DNA from: Bacteroidota bacterium
GTDB taxonomy: Bacteria; Bacteroidota; Bacteroidia; Chitinophagales; Saprospiraceae
Direction: 5' to 3'
Assembly: GCA_020160935.1 (NCBI GenBank)
Contig: JAIUPL010000033.1
Location: 1 to 58,100 of the forward strand
Length of the DNA: 58,100 nt
Position numbers and translations under genes: made by a program. This document shows, in pieces, positions 7,258-17,969 of the stretch. A model generated the notes under the pieces. That model saw nothing but the letters and a program-made list of their open reading frames with translations. It ran no database searches and was not told the DNA's origin. The first letter of the stretch is position 1; every line of letters begins with the position of its first letter.

Positions 7258-8913
7258 ATGAAAAAAAGTCGACTCATATGGCAGGTGCCCATTCTGGTGG
7301 TTATCCTGTTTCTTTTCACGATTCTCGGCGTGAATTACTGGGCAAAATGGCGCCTGCAACAGGCAATCGCACATTTACCCGAAACAACCATCAACGGCCT
7401 TTATCACGTACGGGTCGGCAACTCTTACCTGAATATCTGGAATGGAGAGTGGGTAATCACCGATGTGACCCTGCAATCGGATACCGCTGCCTGGAATGCC
7501 ATTCACACCCAATGGCCGGACTCTTTCCCGCCCCTGCTATCCATGTCGCTCAAAGGCATGAAAATCGGCAATTTCAACTGGATACAATATTTCTCCGGCC
7601 GGGAGGCGCACGTGAGAAGCCTGGAAATTGAATCGCCCGTCATCACAGCATTTACCAGGCGAGACACCACCCAGAATGATCCGTCTTCCATGAGGGCGCA
7701 ACTCTTTGCACTTCCGGAGGTTCTGGCCCCCTTTGCTACCCTCTTGCATGTGAGAAAAACAAGTATCAACGATGCCAGTATTCGCATCCGCACTATCCAG
7801 GCGCCTGGCGATACATCCCTGCAAGAGATACAGCATGCACATGTGTATATCAAAGAAACGCGTATCAATCGCCATTCGGAAGAAGTTACCTACTGCAAGG
7901 AACTGGAACTCAAGGCAGCGCATGTGAAAACAGTTTTCCATAGAAATACCCAAATGATCGAGTTTGGAAATTTCAGGTTCTCCAAAAAAGGCCGCCTGTT
8001 CAGCATGCAAGAGTTTGCATGTACGCCGCTGCGAAGCGAACAGGCATTTTTTGAAGATATTGGCGTACGCAAAGCATATTTCAAATTCAACTGCGCAGAA
8101 ATAGTCGGGCATGGTTTCGACCTCGATCGTTTCATTCGCTACAACTATTTTTATATGGATTCCCTGCGGGTGCAGGAACCCGTCATGCGTTTTACGATCA
8201 ATAAAATGCTGCCCCTGCCCTTTCGAAAACTGTTGCCGCATGAAATGGTTGCCCGTATCAGCAATACCTTTCATATCGGGACGGTTGTGGTCAAGGATGG
8301 CGATATTTTGTTGACCAATCGTGTGCAGGGGCGCGATTTTCTGATTTCATTCAATCACTCCTATATCACAGCCACCAATTTTTCCAATGACCCGCTGATG
8401 ATGGACGCCCGGAATCCGCTTGATATCCGCGCCGAATCGCGCCTGATGAACCAGTCGCCGATTCAACTGACCATGCACATTCCGCTCCGCTCCGAGCAGT
8501 TCAATGCCGACTATACGGCTACCATCGAAGCGCTGCCGCTCGACATACTCAATCCCGTACTAGATCATAAAAGGCTGAGTATCAAATCGGGATACCTGCA
8601 ATCGGCTGAAATCAAGTCAGTCATCCGCAATGGACTGGCCACTGGTACCGTACAAATGCAGTACCGCGACCTGCAAGTGGCCATCATGAAAAAGGATACG
8701 GGAAAAACCCGAAAAGTTGTCTCCAAAATTGCCAATATCCTGCTGAACGAAGACAATGAAAAGGAGGATCCGGCCAACTTTGTAACAGGCAATATCAACC
8801 TCACCCGAACCAGACAGGAAGAGTATTTTGCTTTTCTGTGGCATTCCATCCAGACGGGTATGTTGCCATCTGTAATGCCGGCGCTGAAAAAAGTCGTCAG
8901 TCCTCAGTCGTAA
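7258..8913 (+). CDS. Membrane-anchored AsmA-like protein
   Basis: 551 residues with one N-terminal transmembrane helix (about 7-27) and a long beta-rich periplasmic part. The late region (LSIKSGYLQSAEIKSVIRNGLATGTVQMQYRDLQV) has the pattern of AsmA/DUF748-type proteins, which are thought to help move lipids or assemble the envelope. That assignment rests on pattern only. The 3' end, including the stop codon TAA, lies inside the left arm of the inverted repeat 8899-9023, so the last residues (about SPQS) are encoded by repeat sequence. Confidence 0.6.
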   Translation: MKKSRLIWQVPILVVILFLFTILGVNYWAKWRLQQAIAHLPETTINGLYHVRVGNSYLNIWNGEWVITDVTLQSDTAAWNAIHTQWPDSFPPLLSMSLKGMKIGNFNWIQYFSGREAHVRSLEIESPVITAFTRRDTTQNDPSSMRAQLFALPEVLAPFATLLHVRKTSINDASIRIRTIQAPGDTSLQEIQHAHVYIKETRINRHSEEVTYCKELELKAAHVKTVFHRNTQMIEFGNFRFSKKGRLFSMQEFACTPLRSEQAFFEDIGVRKAYFKFNCAEIVGHGFDLDRFIRYNYFYMDSLRVQEPVMRFTINKMLPLPFRKLLPHEMVARISNTFHIGTVVVKDGDILLTNRVQGRDFLISFNHSYITATNFSNDPLMMDARNPLDIRAESRLMNQSPIQLTMHIPLRSEQFNADYTATIEALPLDILNPVLDHKRLSIKSGYLQSAEIKSVIRNGLATGTVQMQYRDLQVAIMKKDTGKTRKVVSKIANILLNEDNEKEDPANFVTGNINLTRTRQEEYFAFLWHSIQTGMLPSVMPALKKVVSPQS

Positions 8914-9023
8914 GTCCTCAGTCTGTAGAGTACACATTATTACGCTTGAATTCTTAAAAAAAATGCCAAAAGTAATAAGGTGTACTCTACAGACTCAGGA
9001 CTCAGGACTTACGACTCAGGACT
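8899..9023. repeat. Inverted repeat of heptamer units overlapping a stop codon
   Basis: Left arm 8899-8935 and right arm 8980-9023 pair. Both are built of 7-bp units (AGTCCTC/AGTCCTG, AGTCGTA), followed by a shared TCTGTAGAGTACAC. The right arm has exactly one unit more than the left, and the C and G variants differ between arms. Pairing continues imperfectly into the 44-nt loop (ATTATTAC / GTAATAA). It lies between convergent genes and contains the upstream gene's TAA. Confidence 0.9.
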
Positions 9024-9024
9024 T

Positions 9025-9801
9025 TCAAAGTTGAAACCCAATCCGCAATCCCGCTTCCAGCCTGAATTTTTTGTCCTTGTAAGCCCGTTCGCCATTGCGT
9101 GCCATAAATAAGTCGTCATAGCCGACATCCTGGCGGAGGTTGTCGCGGAAGCGGATACCGGCGCCAATAAACCACTCGAAAGTAAGATTGGGATACAGCG
9201 TTTGACCGCCATAATGCACCAGCACGTCGAAATTGCGGATGTATTCCTTCTGGGTTTCATCGATGCGTTCTACATATGGAAGGCCTTCCTGGACTTTTTG
9301 AACGGCAAAGTTTTGTACGGAATAACGCAGCACCGGCCCCATATACATCCCTTCGAATCCGTCGCTTTCGAAAAACAGTCGGGGTGAAACAGAGGCCAGA
9401 AACCCTGGTTTGCCTTTACGAATGGAGTAATCGCTGTACACGTCGGGTTCATCGAACGACCACTGTTCGCTTTCGTAGTAACCATCCACTTCATCGCTTA
9501 TTTCATTGACCAGGTCGTCATACCCGGCCCACAAGGGCGCAAAAGTAACGCCCGCACCTACCTGCAGGCTCAAAAAATCTTTCAACTCTTTTTCCAGTTC
9601 AACCGGCTGTCGGCCGAAAATAAAAGATACCGGGCTGGTTTTTAATATCAGTCCGTGGTACACTTTATCATCTTTGGAGGACTTTTCGCTGTCCCCAAAA
9701 TTGATCACCTCGACATCGCGGTTGGGCTTTTTTTTCTGTGCATATAAGTGACAGGTAAATAGACAGACAGTCAGAAGCAGTAAAATTGTACGTAGTTGCA
9801 T
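9025..9801 (-). CDS. Outer-membrane beta-barrel protein, unknown family
   Basis: 258 residues with a signal peptide (LLLLTVCLFTCHLYAQ) and alternating hydrophobic strands ending in FRLEAGLRIGFQL, a typical barrel C-terminus with an aromatic residue near the end. The middle is acidic (DDLVNEISDEVDGYYESEQWSFDEPD), which suggests an outer loop. A role in the outer membrane is inferred; no ligand is evident. It is convergent with the AsmA-like gene. Confidence 0.6.
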   Translation of the reverse strand: MQLRTILLLLTVCLFTCHLYAQKKKPNRDVEVINFGDSEKSSKDDKVYHGLILKTSPVSFIFGRQPVELEKELKDFLSLQVGAGVTFAPLWAGYDDLVNEISDEVDGYYESEQWSFDEPDVYSDYSIRKGKPGFLASVSPRLFFESDGFEGMYMGPVLRYSVQNFAVQKVQEGLPYVERIDETQKEYIRNFDVLVHYGGQTLYPNLTFEWFIGAGIRFRDNLRQDVGYDDLFMARNGERAYKDKKFRLEAGLRIGFQL

Positions 9802-9994
9802 GGGAATTGGTATACAGTTTGAAATCTAAAGAAATGGATAACAAACATCGGTACGAAAACCCGTTTGAAAGCGTTGATGATTGTTAATATCCGACATTAT
9901 TTTTTATTCCTGCATCGTGCCTATCGGTTAGAACGTGTAATAACACATATTTGACCATTCTCAAAAGTCCTTTCCATCACAAACATCGATATAG

Positions 9995-11584
9995 ATGACT
10001 CGTTTTTTCTCTCTTTTCGCGCTCCTCTTGGGGCTTGTCGCTACTTTACCTGCCCAAAAAGCAGTGGTAAAAATCAGCCCGGAATTCAAACTTTCCAAAA
10101 GCAAAACTTTTGAAGGACACCTTTATTCAGATGCCACCGGGCACTACATGTATTTTTATGATGGTAACAGAAATGCATTTACCGGCAGGGCTACCGATGT
10201 AACTACCGTATTGGAAAAGTACGATCCGACGTTCAAACTGATTTACAGTAAAAACTACGAATCCGACCGCAAAGGTGTGTCCACCATGGGCATGCGCTAT
10301 TTCAACGGCCAATTTGTGTGGCTGCTTTCAGAAGCCAACAAAAAAGAAGATTTTATCCGATACAGTATCGTGCCGCTCGACCTGGCCGGCAAACAAGGCA
10401 AACGCCAGGACATCGCAAAATTCAAGTATGAAAGCCGGGACGATATTCCTACCGTGCTGTGGAATGTGTCGAAAGACTCCACCAAACTCCTGTTCCGGGC
10501 CGTATCGGACGACGACCGCGACGACGAGCCATTCCGCATTTTCATCTCTGTGATGAACAAAGACTTGTCGGTAGACTGGTCGCGAAAACTTTCCCTGCGC
10601 CACACCGAAGAGCAAACCGAAGTGTTGGCCACCCTCCTGAAAAATGATGGTAGCGTGTTTATGCTTGCCAAAATTTACGAAGGCAAAAAAGCCAAGGAAA
10701 GCAAGAAGAACGACAAGAAAAAGTCGGTAGCAGCCTACGACATCGTGCTATACAAATTTTCGAAAGACAGCGAAGACCCCAAGGAATACAAACTCCAGTT
10801 GGGTGACTCGTTCATTCGCGGCGCTTCCCTTACAACCGATTTGAGCGACAACCTGAAATGCGCCGGTTTTTATTCCAATACAAAAAACGGCAGCCTGCAA
10901 GGCGTGTTTTACCTCGACCTGGGCGTAGATGGCGTGGTGAAGGCCAGCAATAAAAAAGAGTTTTCAGTAGCCGACCTCAAGAAATTTGGCGATAAAAACA
11001 CCGACAAAGACAAAACCGGCTCGGAAGGTCTGGAAAGTTCATTTAAGTTCAGCGACTTCCTTGTGCGCGACGACAATTCAGCCGTGGTTGTGGCTGAAGA
11101 GAATTATGTGGTAACGCATACTTCCTACAACGGCCGTACCTGGACCACCACGTACGAATACAACTCGCGCGACATCATCATTTTTACCATCAATTCCAAA
11201 GGTGAAATCGAACGTGTGAGCGCCATCCCGAAATACCAGATCGGCGTCAATACCGACTTCTTCATTTCCTATGTGTCGCTCCTGCATGGCAACGATGTGG
11301 TGTTCTTCTACAACGAAGATGAGGACAATATGGACAAGCCGGTGTCGAATACCAAACCCAAATTGGTCAACTCTTTCAAAGACTGCGTTGCGGTAATGAC
11401 CACCCTTTCGCCGGATGGCAAACTGGTGCGCAAACAACTTTTTGAAGCAAAAGACATCGAATCCCTTTTCGTTCCGAAAGACAGCAGCCCGTTCGGGAAA
11501 AACCAGTTGTTCTTTGTTTCCATCAAACCGAAATTGTTCAGCAAAAGCAATTTCCACATGGGAACGGTGACGCTGCCGGAGTGA
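9995..11584 (+). CDS. Exported protein of unknown function
   Basis: 529 residues with a signal peptide (about 1-20, ALLLGLVATLPAQ). The rest is soluble, with repeated beta-type segments (FVWLLSEANK, SVFMLAKIYEG, DVVFFYNEDED) that resemble a beta-propeller. A lysine-rich stretch (KKAKESKKNDKKK) is near residue 230. I recognise no catalytic motif and no T9SS tail, so it is probably periplasmic. The next bases after the stop codon enter a heptamer array. Confidence 0.6.
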   Translation: MTRFFSLFALLLGLVATLPAQKAVVKISPEFKLSKSKTFEGHLYSDATGHYMYFYDGNRNAFTGRATDVTTVLEKYDPTFKLIYSKNYESDRKGVSTMGMRYFNGQFVWLLSEANKKEDFIRYSIVPLDLAGKQGKRQDIAKFKYESRDDIPTVLWNVSKDSTKLLFRAVSDDDRDDEPFRIFISVMNKDLSVDWSRKLSLRHTEEQTEVLATLLKNDGSVFMLAKIYEGKKAKESKKNDKKKSVAAYDIVLYKFSKDSEDPKEYKLQLGDSFIRGASLTTDLSDNLKCAGFYSNTKNGSLQGVFYLDLGVDGVVKASNKKEFSVADLKKFGDKNTDKDKTGSEGLESSFKFSDFLVRDDNSAVVVAEENYVVTHTSYNGRTWTTTYEYNSRDIIIFTINSKGEIERVSAIPKYQIGVNTDFFISYVSLLHGNDVVFFYNEDEDNMDKPVSNTKPKLVNSFKDCVAVMTTLSPDGKLVRKQLFEAKDIESLFVPKDSSPFGKNQLFFVSIKPKLFSKSNFHMGTVTLPE

Positions 11585-11585
11585 T

Positions 11586-11725
11586 GAGTGTTGAGTGATG
11601 AGTGATGAGTTATGAGTGATGAGTGTTGAGTGTTGAGTGTTGAGTGTTGAGTGATGAGTTTTACTCACTTTGCTTTTGGCGTCTTCAATAGAGTAGCCAA
11701 AAGCAAAGTGAGTAAAACTCATCAC
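11586..11725. repeat. Heptamer array (GAGTGWT, ten units) plus a perfect 30-bp-arm hairpin
   Basis: Ten 7-bp units of GAGTGAT/GAGTGTT/GAGTTAT run from 11586 to 11655, starting 1 bp after the upstream stop. Arms 11651-11680 and 11696-11725 are perfect reverse complements with a 15-nt loop. Beyond the right arm, TCATAACTCATAACT continues as imperfect complements of the array. The genes on either side run in the same direction, so this is not limited to convergent gaps. Confidence 0.9.
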
Positions 11726-11852
11726 TCATAACTCATAACTTCAGAGTCGTTATTCACGCTCCCCCACTCGCTCTCCATCTATAAATTTTCAGTGTTGAAC
11801 CGGTGATTTTGACTTTTGGGTATGTTCCAAAATCAATTTAATCAGTTCGACC

Positions 11853-14305
11853 ATGATTCAAACCTTTAAAATCTGTAGGCTCGCAGCAAGCCTTTTCCTT
11901 GCTGTAAGTGCGACTTTTGTATTTGCACAAAACGCTTCTGTGCGCGGAAGTATTCAACTAAGCATCCAAAATGCTGAAAAACAGCCCTTGGAGGGCGTTT
12001 CCATCGGGCTTATGCGCCTGCAGGACTCTACCCTCGCCAAAATTGGCATTACCGACAATGCCGGCGTCGCGCTCATCGATGAAATCAAACCGGGTGCTTA
12101 TTTCCTGACGGCCTATCTGATCGGTCACGACAAGTATAGTTCGGCTTCTCTGTTGATCGATGATCAGCATATGCAGTTGGAACTCCCGGCCATCCAACTG
12201 GAGCGCACTACACAGGCGCTTTCGGAAGTAACCGTAGCCAGCAAAAAGCCATTTCTGGAACGCCAACTCGACAAACTTGTCATCAACGTAGAAAGCAGCA
12301 TCACTTCCACAGGTAGTTCGGTGCTGGAAGTACTCGAACGCGCGCCTGGCGTATTGATCAATCAGGAAACTTCCATCAACCTCAAAGGTCGGGCAGGTGT
12401 GATTGTGATGATCGACGGAAAAATATCGCCCCTCGCAGGCGCCGAATTGATTCAGTACCTCAAAGGTATTCCTGCTGCCAACATCGACAAGATTGAGATC
12501 ATCACCAACCCTTCTGCCCGCTACGATGCCGCAGGCAATGCAGGTATTATCAATATTCGGTTCAAAAAAGACCAACGACAGGGCTTCAACGGGTCTGTAT
12601 CGCTCAGCGCAGGACAAGGTTTTTACTTCAAACCTTCCGGCAGTACCAACCTGAATTTCAGGAAAAAGAAATGGAACCTGTTCGGCAATTACTCCTACGG
12701 GCAGCCGAAAGGGTTTACGCGCTTTTTTATCAATCGAAAGTTTTTTGACGACCAACACGAAGTACAATCGGTGTTCGATCAGAACTCTTTTACGCACCAG
12801 CCTTTTAAAAACCACACCGGGAAAATAGGCGCTGATTTCTATGCAGGTAAAAAAACGGTGATCGGCGCCATGCTAAGTGGAACAGCCATCGGCAGCAAAC
12901 GCGACGCATATACCTACGCCACCATTTCCGATGCAGAAAGCGCCTTGCAATACACGACCGAAACCAAGGGTATTCTGAAAGAAAAGCGCTGGAACGGCTT
13001 CGGCAACCTCAATTTCAAACACACCATCGACAGCACAGGCAAGGAACTGACGATGGACGTCGACTATGGCCGTTTTAATTCAAAAGTGAAACAACACATT
13101 GTTACTGAACAGTTTGCCTTTGCTGCCCCACCGCCGCCGGGTTTCATCCTGAATACCGACCAGCAGGGTCTTATCCAGGTAAAATCGGTCAAAGCCGATT
13201 ACGTGCAGCCCATGAAAAAAGATGCCAAACTCGAAGCGGGCATCAAATCCAGCATCGTGGAAACCGATAATGACATCCAGTTTTTCAACGAAATAAACGG
13301 CGTCAACGAACTGGATCTGAACCTGTCCAACCATTTCATTTACAAGGAAAATATCAACGCTGCCTACCTCAATTATGCCCGATCTTTCGCACGCATGGAC
13401 ATTCAGGCTGGCCTGCGCCTGGAACAAACCAGGACACAGGGCAATCAGATTTCTACCGGAGAGGAGTTTGAGCGCAAATACGCGTACCTGTTCCCCAGCA
13501 TTTTTGTGAATAGAAAACTGTCCGAAAACCACCTCCTGTCATTCTCCTATAGCCGCCGCATCGACCGGCCGGATTACCGCCAACTGAATCCGTTCCGCAT
13601 TTTTGTCGATTCGTACACCTATGTGGTCGGCGACCCATCGCTCAAACCCGTCCTTTCCAATTCTTTCGAACTCAGCCATACGCTGCAACAGAAATACAGC
13701 CTGACGCTATCGTATGTGCAAAGTAAAGAAGTGATTACGGACGTGTTTGTACAAGACGATTCCACAAAAATCTCCTATCAAATACCAGCCAATTTACAAA
13801 ATTTCGAACAGATAAGCCTGGGCGCGTCCGTCCCCTTCAGCATAGGCAAGTGGATGAATAGCAGCATCAATGGCAGCATTTATTATAATCGATACACCAG
13901 CCTGTTTCAAAGAGGACAATTGTTGAATACATCCGTTTCCTGGGATATGAATGTCAACAATGCCTTCGCACTGGGCAAAGGCTGGTCGGCCGAATTGAGC
14001 GGCATGTACCAGTCGCGCATGGCCTGGGGGCTATTCATCATCCGCGACCTGGCTCAAATTAGCGCTGGTTTGCAAAAAACCTCCGCCAACAAACTGTCTA
14101 CCCTCAAACTGTCCATGTCGGACATTTTCTACACCAACCATATTGCCGTGATCGTGCAATACCAAAACCAGGACTGGTACACCGATCGCACCTGGGATTC
14201 CAAGGTCGTCACCCTTTCCTACGTCCAGCGTTTTGGCAAAAACACCGTTCAACAGGCCCGCAGGCGTACGAGCGGGATTGAGGATGAGAAGAAGAGAGCA
14301 GGTTA

Positions 14306-14306
<1 letters not shown>
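11853..14306 (+). CDS. TonB-dependent outer-membrane receptor
   Basis: 817 residues with a signal peptide (about 1-26). An N-terminal carboxypeptidase-regulatory-like beta domain (VRGSIQLSIQNAEKQPLEGVSIGLM) is followed by a plug-type region (LEVLERAPGVLINQETSINLKGRAGVIVMIDGK...IEIITNPSARYDAAGNAGIINI) and a large barrel. This is the Bacteroidota outer membrane beta-barrel receptor class, a TonB-driven importer or signalling receptor. The substrate cannot be told. No SusD-like partner is adjacent, so a polysaccharide-utilisation locus is unlikely. A 12-copy heptamer array begins at its stop codon. Confidence 0.8.
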
Positions 14307-14393
<87 letters not shown>

Positions 14394-14494
14394 AAATCCG
14401 CATTCAACTGATAATGAACCTGTTATCGCCCTTTTGAATAGATAATTAATGTGCGAATGCCACCCAAATAGCCCTGAAAGGGCGTCTCCAATAG

Positions 14495-14518
14495 CACAGG
14501 GCAACGCCCTGTGTTTTC
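14495..14518 (+). terminator. Terminator-like hairpin downstream of the TonB receptor
   Basis: CACAGGGC (14495-14502) pairs with GCCCTGTG (14506-14513) around AAC and is followed by TTTTCG. Direct repeats of TTTTCGTAAAA follow before the next gene. Confidence 0.6.
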
Positions 14519-14571
14519 GTAAAAATTATGTTTTCGTAAAAAATTGCGTATTCGCAAAAACCACCGCCCAC

Positions 14572-16020
14572 ATGCGATACCTCCTACCATTATTCCTCCT
14601 CTTCGCCACCAGCCTCCACGCCCAGGATGCCCGTGTAGCCCGCATCGACAGCATGATGACCTTTGCTGCCGGGCATGGGCTGTTCAACGGCTCCATATTT
14701 GTATCGGAAAAAGGCAAACTGCTGTACCACAAAAGTTTCGGATATGCCAACTACGATACCCGCGAGCCGGTGACCGAAAACACCCTGTTCAACCTGTGTT
14801 CGGTCACGAAGCAATTCACCGCCATGGGCATACTGATGCTGATGGAAGAGGGCAAATTAAACCTCGACGACAGCCTGCAAAAATACTTTCCGGAATTGCC
14901 ATATACCGTCACCCTGCGCCAGATGCTACACCACATTTCGGGCCTGCCCGACTACATGCAATTGGGTATGCAATACTGGAAAGAAGGCGCCACCGCGTCC
15001 AACCGGGAAGCCATTGCCCTGCTGGCCGAATACAAACCCGCCATGTTGTTTACGCCCGGCGAGCGTTTTCAATATTGCAATACAGGATATATTTTGCTGG
15101 CCAGCATCATCGAGCAGGTGTCGGGCATGGGCTACGCCGACTTTTTGAAAAAACGCATTTTCGACCCACTGGGCATGACACAAACGCGGGTGTATCCAAC
15201 CGTTTTTGACGAATCCAGGCAGAAAGGCATTGCTTTCGGGTATGTCATCGACCCGGAGCAGGCCAAATTGATTTTGCCCAAAAACTTTGCCCCGTACAAA
15301 AAACAGGTCACGACCATAACGGGTACTTACGGCGACGGCGGCATTTTTTCCTGCAGCCACGACATGTGGTTGTGGGAGCAGGCACTTGAAGCCGGCAGGC
15401 TGGTAAAAAAGGAAACACTGGAAGCCGCCTTCACCAGCGGCCTGCTCAACAACGGGCAAGCAGCCGGATATGGGTTTGGCTGGTTTGTGTCGACCGACCC
15501 CGAAGGGCGCAGATTGACACAACACACCGGTGGCTGGCCGGGGCACCGCAATGCGTTCATTCGTTTCCGCGATTCGGATGTGAGCCTGCTGGTATTGCGC
15601 AACAACGAAATAGACTTTATGGGCATGCAGCCGGCTGTTATCCGTATTTTGGAAGGCAAATCGTACAATATGCCCAAAACATCGCTGGCACAAGCCCTGT
15701 GCATGGCCGCGCTGGAAGGGAAGCCTTCCGACATACCAGTGGCCTATGAAGCCGTAAAAAATAGTTGCACCATTCGGGAGGAAGACATCAACAATATCGG
15801 GTACGGATTGCTGAATTCCGGTCGCCAGCAACACGCTCTGGAAGTATTCAAAATTAATACAACACTGTTTCCTGATTCTGCCAATGCATTCGACAGTCTG
15901 GGTGAAGCGTATCTGGCACTGGGAGACAGGACGCATGCAAAAGACAACTATTCGAAATCGCTGGCACTGAATCCCGGAAATGAAGGCGCCAAAAAGGCTT
16001 TGGATAAAATCGGTAATTGA
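14572..16020 (+). CDS. Exported beta-lactamase-fold serine hydrolase with C-terminal TPR
   Basis: 482 residues from MRYLLPLF, chosen because a signal peptide (ending HAQ) starts there. The class C beta-lactamase/penicillin-binding fold is marked by SVTK (Ser77, Lys80), YCN (Tyr168) and HTGGWPGH. The last about 80 residues form tetratricopeptide helices (IGYGLLNSGRQQHALEVF, ANAFDSLGEAYLALGDRTHAKDNY). Relatives are D-aminopeptidases, esterases and peptidoglycan-related hydrolases; true beta-lactamase activity should not be assumed. It is periplasmic. Confidence 0.85.
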   Translation: MRYLLPLFLLFATSLHAQDARVARIDSMMTFAAGHGLFNGSIFVSEKGKLLYHKSFGYANYDTREPVTENTLFNLCSVTKQFTAMGILMLMEEGKLNLDDSLQKYFPELPYTVTLRQMLHHISGLPDYMQLGMQYWKEGATASNREAIALLAEYKPAMLFTPGERFQYCNTGYILLASIIEQVSGMGYADFLKKRIFDPLGMTQTRVYPTVFDESRQKGIAFGYVIDPEQAKLILPKNFAPYKKQVTTITGTYGDGGIFSCSHDMWLWEQALEAGRLVKKETLEAAFTSGLLNNGQAAGYGFGWFVSTDPEGRRLTQHTGGWPGHRNAFIRFRDSDVSLLVLRNNEIDFMGMQPAVIRILEGKSYNMPKTSLAQALCMAALEGKPSDIPVAYEAVKNSCTIREEDINNIGYGLLNSGRQQHALEVFKINTTLFPDSANAFDSLGEAYLALGDRTHAKDNYSKSLALNPGNEGAKKALDKIGN

Positions 16021-16037
16021 TAATATTTTTGGATACC

Positions 16038-16246
16038 CTGTTCGGCTTCGCCTCACAGGGTTTCTGGATTGGGCGGATAAAGCGGATGAAATAAATTGAT
16101 TCCTTGCTTATTGCCATCTTTTGATTGGGCTTCTATGCTTGTTGAATCCAATAAAAATCAAGACATGTGGCCGACAGGCCACAAAAAATCCGTTTCATCC
16201 GCTTTATCCGCCAAATCCAGATTCTCCTTGAGGCGAAGCCGAACAG
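16038..16246. repeat. Inverted repeat, about 53-bp arms, with an inner hairpin
   Basis: Left 16038-16090 and right 16194-16246 pair with several mismatches in the middle and strong agreement at both ends (CTGTTCGGCTTCGCCTCA and GGCGGATAAAGCGGATGAA). In the loop, TGTGGCC/GGCCACA (16166-16183) forms a smaller hairpin. The GGATAAAGCGGAT word also occurs near 37455. The surrounding genes are co-directional. Confidence 0.85.
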
Positions 16247-16312
16247 AGAATCCCAAGATACACCATCTTTGCAGGTTCCCATTTTTGTTCACAACAACTC
16301 CACGCAGAAAAA

Positions 16313-17176
16313 ATGCGACCTTTTTTCCATATCGTGATTTTCACCCTGTTATCTATAGTGGCCAACGCGCAGTCGGCCCTGGAATCGCTGGTAAACGCAG
16401 AAAAAGCCTTTGCCCAAAAATCGGCAGAAACGAGTACCCGGACAGCCTTTTTGTCTTTTCTGGCCGACAGCAGCGTCATTTTTCGGCCCGGCCCAGTGGA
16501 AGGAAAACCTTTCTGGGAGGCGGCTGCCGACGACAAGGATTTGCTCACCTGGGAACCCACTTTTGCCGATGTGTCGGCTGCTGGCGATCTGGGGTACACG
16601 ACCGGACCATTCGAATACCGGGCCAGCCGCGAAGATGAAAAGCCTGCTGGCACGGGGCATTTCGTGTCCGTTTGGAAAAAACAACCCGATGGCTCCTGGA
16701 AAGTAGCGCTCGACCTGGGAATTGGCCACCCGCCTGTTGAAAAGCCCGCTTTTTCCACTTCAGCCATTCCAGCCGTAACGGCTTTTAAAGGGACGATTTA
16801 TAATACTTCCCCCGGCCCGGAAGAGGAATTTTTTAACCTGGAAATGGAATTTGCCAAAAACTTCAACAAGCAAGGCCTTCAGGTGTACAAAGACTGGCTG
16901 TCGGAAGAGGCGCGCCTGTACCGACCCGGGCACGCGCCTTACACCAACAAAGATGACATTTCCGCATTGCTGGCTGCCACCGACAAAAAATTTCAGTTTT
17001 CTCCTTTCCGATCTTTTCTGGCCGAATCAGGCGACCTGGGATATGCATATGGCGGCGGGGTTGTCACCATGCTGGAAAATTCCAGAAGTGTAAGCCTGAA
17101 TTACCTGCGCATCTGGAAAAAAGAAAACGGGCGCGACTGGAGAATTGTGCTCGACCTGGTAGCGCCCAGGAGGTAG
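16313..17176 (+). CDS. Exported protein with two NTF2-like (DUF4440-type) domains
   Basis: 287 residues with a signal peptide (ending NAQ). Two similar halves follow: residues about 20-140 (LVNAEKAFAQKSAETSTRTAFLSFLADSS...GHFVSVWKKQPDGSWKVALDLG) and about 165-285 (LEMEFAKNFNKQGLQVYKDWLSEEARLYRPG...LNYLRIWKKENGRDWRIVLDLV). The repeated W.K...G.W...LDL ending is typical of SnoaL/DUF4440 folds. The ligand or reaction is unknown. The next gene starts 31 bp later, so co-transcription is likely. Confidence 0.75.
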   Translation: MRPFFHIVIFTLLSIVANAQSALESLVNAEKAFAQKSAETSTRTAFLSFLADSSVIFRPGPVEGKPFWEAAADDKDLLTWEPTFADVSAAGDLGYTTGPFEYRASREDEKPAGTGHFVSVWKKQPDGSWKVALDLGIGHPPVEKPAFSTSAIPAVTAFKGTIYNTSPGPEEEFFNLEMEFAKNFNKQGLQVYKDWLSEEARLYRPGHAPYTNKDDISALLAATDKKFQFSPFRSFLAESGDLGYAYGGGVVTMLENSRSVSLNYLRIWKKENGRDWRIVLDLVAPRR

Positions 17177-17207
17177 CGTTTTTTTTCACACAACTATATT
17201 TTAGGCT

Positions 17208-17888
17208 ATGAAAAACACTCTTTGCGTGCTATTGCTGGTTTGCTGGAGCAGCCTGCAATGTCAGACAAAACAACAAACGGGCGACATCGAGATGCTGGGC
17301 GAAAAACTGAAAAGAGGGGATTTGTCCGTAAATCAGGTACTCAGCGACCCACAATGGATGTCGTTGCATTCCCAGACCTCTTTTCGAAAAATCATCGAAA
17401 AAAACGCCCGCGCAGAAAAATTAGTGATCGTTACGCCGGATGAACCTGGTCTGAAAACCACTATTCTCGGCACCATTACCAGCCCAGATGGCAAACCTTA
17501 CGCCAATGCCCTGGTGTACATGTACCAAACTTCCGACAAAGGATGGTACGCCGATACGGCTGCCCATGTGCTTAGCAAAGGAAGCGACATAGGGCATGCA
17601 CGCCTGTTCGGCTACGTACGCACCAACCATTCGGGCGCTTTTGAAATGGAAACCATCCGGCCGCGTGGTTATCCGCGATCGGATTTGCCCGCGCATATCC
17701 ACATACTCGCCTGGACTTCAGAAGGAGACGAACTGAATGGGCTGCCCGGCGAATTGTTGTTTGAGGAAGATGACCGGCTTACGCCTGCCCGCAAACTAGA
17801 GGCGCTGAATTCAGGATTTTTGGTGTCGAGCAATACCGGGACTGCGGAAAAAGCGGTGTACAGGTATAATTTGGTGGTAAGGGAGTAA
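17208..17888 (+). CDS. Intradiol dioxygenase-like protein, exported
   Basis: 226 residues with an N-terminal signal or lipoprotein-like leader (LLLVCWSSLQC). The core (LGTITSPDGKPYANALVYMYQT...GYVRTNHSGAFEMETIRPRGYPRSDLPAHIHILAW) matches the intradiol ring-cleavage dioxygenase fold. It includes the PAHIH pair that supplies histidine ligands to iron in true catechol dioxygenases, and a Tyr in GYP. Whether all four iron ligands are present is uncertain, so it may not cleave catechols. It follows the NTF2-like gene in an apparent operon. Confidence 0.7.
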   Translation: MKNTLCVLLLVCWSSLQCQTKQQTGDIEMLGEKLKRGDLSVNQVLSDPQWMSLHSQTSFRKIIEKNARAEKLVIVTPDEPGLKTTILGTITSPDGKPYANALVYMYQTSDKGWYADTAAHVLSKGSDIGHARLFGYVRTNHSGAFEMETIRPRGYPRSDLPAHIHILAWTSEGDELNGLPGELLFEEDDRLTPARKLEALNSGFLVSSNTGTAEKAVYRYNLVVRE

Positions 17889-17969
17889 GAAGAGGTGTGA
17901 GGCGAGAGGCAATTTAGGCATTTTCAACAACCCTAAACAACACTTGGGTAATCGTTCGAGGAAAAATCA

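Noticed and set aside
14572-16020. Antibiotic-resistance beta-lactamase
   Set aside because: The SVTK, YCN and HTG motifs only show the fold. The TPR tail and general layout fit the broad serine-hydrolase group, not a known resistance enzyme.
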